Shown here: in pieces, positions 62,295-64,000 of the stretch
Layout of the letters: each line of letters starts with the position of its first letter
Numbering within the stretch: position 1 is the stretch's first letter
Origin: Oscillospiraceae bacterium
Lineage (GTDB): Bacteria; Bacillota; Clostridia; Oscillospirales; Acutalibacteraceae
Reading direction: 5' to 3'
DNA: 64,000 nucleotides
Assembly (NCBI GenBank): GCA_022487055.1
Contig: JAKVJJ010000003.1
Location: 54,698 to 118,697, forward strand
Translations under genes and position numbers: made by a program
The notes under the pieces: model-generated
Database searches by the model: none
What the model was told of the DNA's origin: nothing
The model's input: the letters and a program-made list of their open reading frames with translations, nothing else

Positions 62295-63850
62295 TTGTCT
62301 GCCTCCGTTTTCTGCTTTGCCGGCAATGCCTTTTGGTCACTCAGCGGCAGTTCCCGCTGAACGGTCAGAGAGAACCAGAAAGTGCTCCCTTTTCCGACCG
62401 CACTGCGCACGCCATAAGCGCCGTCGTGCATATCCAAAATGTTTTTGACAATCGAAAGGCCAAGGCCTGTGCCAATCTGCGCGCGCTTGTGTTCCTTGTC
62501 CACTTTATAGTACCGCTTCCAAATATCCTTCAGCTTTTCTTCCGGAATTCCTTCACCAGTGTCAGTCACCTCAACCTTAACCTGCCCACTGTTCGCAATC
62601 TGATGCAGCATCACGCGGCGGTCGCTACCGGTATAAGTGATTGCATTGTTAATCAGATTATAAATCACCTGTGAAATTTTCAGTTCATCCGCGCAGACAA
62701 TCACATCCCGGTCTGCTTCAAAAGTGAGCACACAGTCTGCCATCTTGTCATAGCGGTGCAGAATACTGCGAATTGTCTCCGTCAGGTCAAATTCCGTTTT
62801 ATTCACTTTCTGTGTGCCGGACTGCAGTTTGCTCAGGTCAAGCGTATCATTGACCAGAGAGGTCAACCGATTGGCCTCATCAATAATAATCTGCACATTT
62901 TCCGGTGTGTTTTCTCCCGGCAGGTCGCGCATAATTTCCGCGTAACCGGAAATCATGGTCAGCGGCGTGCGCAGATCATGGCTGATATTTGCCACAAGGT
63001 CACGCTGCAGCTTTTCCACCTTGCCAAGTTCCTGCGCGGCATAGTTCAGCGTATGGCCAAGCTGGGCAATCTCACTGTAGCCGCTCTCATCAAATGTGAC
63101 ATCATAATCGCCGGTCGCCAGTTCCTTCGCTGTCCCATTCAAGCGAATAATCGGTGTGCTGATATGCCTTGAAAGATACAGCGCAAGCAGCGCACCCACC
63201 ACCAGCAAAATCAGCGTGAGCCAGACAATCTGCATCCGAATGGTGTGGATGGTAGCGCTCATCGGTGTCAAAATCGTATACAGAAAAATCATGTAGGAAA
63301 AACCATTCTCATCTTTCTGCACCGAAGCATAAACCAAAGAGCGGTTGGAACCCTCCGGAATTTCTTTACCTCCGCTGTCCGGAATGATTTCATAGTGTTT
63401 GCCGCCCTCAGCAACTGTCCGTTGCAACACTTCCATCAGGTGTTCTCCAATCATCATGGAAAAGCGGTTGGGAGAAAAGTCACTGCTGAAAAGCATCCTG
63501 CCGTCCGCGCGCAATCCAACCGCATAAATCTGCCCACTGCGTGCCGTATCGTCAATGATGCTGCTCAAATTGGGACTGTAAAGATTTTTCTGTATCGTTT
63601 CAGATGCACTGCTCAGCTCTTTCTTTTTCGTGTACTCATAAAACTGGTCAAAAAACACCGTTTGAAAAAGCCACAGCACCGTCAGCACCACCACGGAAAA
63701 GATGGCAAACGCTCCGAAAATGCGCCATTTGATACTTATGTTTTTCCATGAAGAAAAAAACGGATGCAAGTGGCGGTTCCTGCACGTCTGCAGTCCTTTC
63801 ACAGCAGCACCTGGAACCGCCGCCTTTGCGGACTGTTCATTCGGCTTCAA
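62291..63850 (-). CDS. Two-component sensor histidine kinase
   Basis: The 519-residue HK has a first helix (about 43-64), an extracellular sensor region (about 65-200), a second helix (about 206-228), HAMP (about 229-282), HisKA with phosphoacceptor His291 in NISHDLRTPLT, and HATPase_c with N box NLINNAITYTG (398-408), DTGEGI (430-435) and GTGLGLSIV (460-468). The start is uncertain: TTG 63850 overlaps the response regulator stop, while GTG 63802 has AGG 7 nt upstream. The stimulus is unknown. Confidence 0.9.
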   Translation of the reverse strand: MKPNEQSAKAAVPGAAVKGLQTCRNRHLHPFFSSWKNISIKWRIFGAFAIFSVVVLTVLWLFQTVFFDQFYEYTKKKELSSASETIQKNLYSPNLSSIIDDTARSGQIYAVGLRADGRMLFSSDFSPNRFSMMIGEHLMEVLQRTVAEGGKHYEIIPDSGGKEIPEGSNRSLVYASVQKDENGFSYMIFLYTILTPMSATIHTIRMQIVWLTLILLVVGALLALYLSRHISTPIIRLNGTAKELATGDYDVTFDESGYSEIAQLGHTLNYAAQELGKVEKLQRDLVANISHDLRTPLTMISGYAEIMRDLPGENTPENVQIIIDEANRLTSLVNDTLDLSKLQSGTQKVNKTEFDLTETIRSILHRYDKMADCVLTFEADRDVIVCADELKISQVIYNLINNAITYTGSDRRVMLHQIANSGQVKVEVTDTGEGIPEEKLKDIWKRYYKVDKEHKRAQIGTGLGLSIVKNILDMHDGAYGVRSAVGKGSTFWFSLTVQRELPLSDQKALPAKQKTEADK

Positions 63851-64000
63851 AGCGATACCCCACCCCTCTGAGTGTCACAATGAATTTTGCATACGGCCCC
63901 AAACTTTTGCGCAGGAGCTTAATGTGGGTATCCAGCGTACGGTCATCTCCGTAAAAATCATATCCCCACACATTTGTAATTAGCTGTTCCCGTGTAAGGG
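63837..64000 (-). CDS. OmpR/PhoB-family response regulator, C-terminal end only
   Basis: The last 54 codons are present; the 5' part runs off the window. The reading LTREQLITNVWGYDFYGDDR, then THIKLLRKSLG and a terminal LRGVGYRFEAE, is the winged-helix DNA-binding domain of an OmpR-type regulator. Its stop lies within the kinase gene, so the two form an operon with gpsA. Confidence 0.9.
   Translation of the reverse strand, partial: LTREQLITNVWGYDFYGDDRTLDTHIKLLRKSLGPYAKFIVTLRGVGYRFEAE

Noticed and set aside
1..64000. CRISPR arrays, insertion sequences, prophage or integrative element genes
   Set aside because: No regularly spaced repeats, transposase, integrase, relaxase or phage structural motifs were seen on either strand.

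Overview
The window looks like a chromosomal segment of an anaerobic, low-to-mid GC Firmicute of class Clostridia, most likely Oscillospiraceae/Ruminococcaceae. This is inferred from: T-box leaders on trpE and alaS; HPr; RNase M5; KhpA and YlxM/Ffh in Gram-positive order; a Na+-pumping decarboxylase beta/gamma pair; flavin-dependent ThyX; a cysteine-rich protein of a type I recall from spore formers; and PurO plus a stand-alone AICAR transformylase replacing bifunctional PurH. Base composition is near 50% GC by eye. No phage, integrase, transposase, plasmid functions or CRISPR array is visible. The content is almost entirely core metabolism and information processing, tightly packed and mostly on the minus strand.

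Layout. 1-870: 5' end of trpE (minus) behind a Trp T-box. 1159-3666: small membrane protein and an ammonium transporter fused to a PII domain (plus). 3773-6158: beta-CASP ribonuclease-like protein and exonuclease III. 6354-6970: tRNA-Leu(GAG), a tRNA 3'-end relic and a 30-residue membrane peptide. 7036-12040: HIT hydrolase, phosphoribosyltransferase, ComEC, HolA and RNase M5. 12052-15035: alaS with its T-box. 15016-22573: an eight-gene, largely overlapping operon from thyX (thymidylate, folate, MltG, U32 peptidase, CAT-like acyltransferase, PBP). 22681-25934: cysteine-rich protein and PcrA helicase. 26092-29331: OadG-OadB divergent from an AraC regulator and a DUF1836 protein. 29580-33863: radical SAM protein, tRNA-Ala(GGC), CNNM/CorC protein and a GT2-like protein.

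34040-43787 forms a one-carbon/purine block. metE-metF (plus) converge on a LysR gene, which is the last gene of purE-purM-purN-purO-purH(AICARFT)-purD (minus). MetF supplies methyl-THF while PurN and the AICAR transformylase consume formyl-THF, so the juxtaposed regulator is suggestive. 43833-53485: nfeD-SPFH, rsmD-coaD-coiled coil, uvrC, HPr, and the ylxM-ffh-rpsP-khpA-rimM-trmD translation/secretion operon. 53570-60384: a FAD oxidoreductase paired with a GT-C glycosyltransferase, an alanine/Na+ symporter, a DUF6774-like small protein and a YcxB-like membrane protein. 60405-64000: Mrp/NBP35 ATPase, then a response regulator-histidine kinase-gpsA operon cut by the window edge.

Most promoters are sigma-A type with 16-17 bp spacers and can be placed exactly. 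I see no large unknown defence or biosynthetic system. The least explained items are the purE leader hairpin with a possible aptamer, the promoter-then-hairpin leader of amt, the tRNA relic/peptide island, the ComEC with a degenerate hydrolase domain, the radical SAM protein and a possible small RNA near 45.4 kb.
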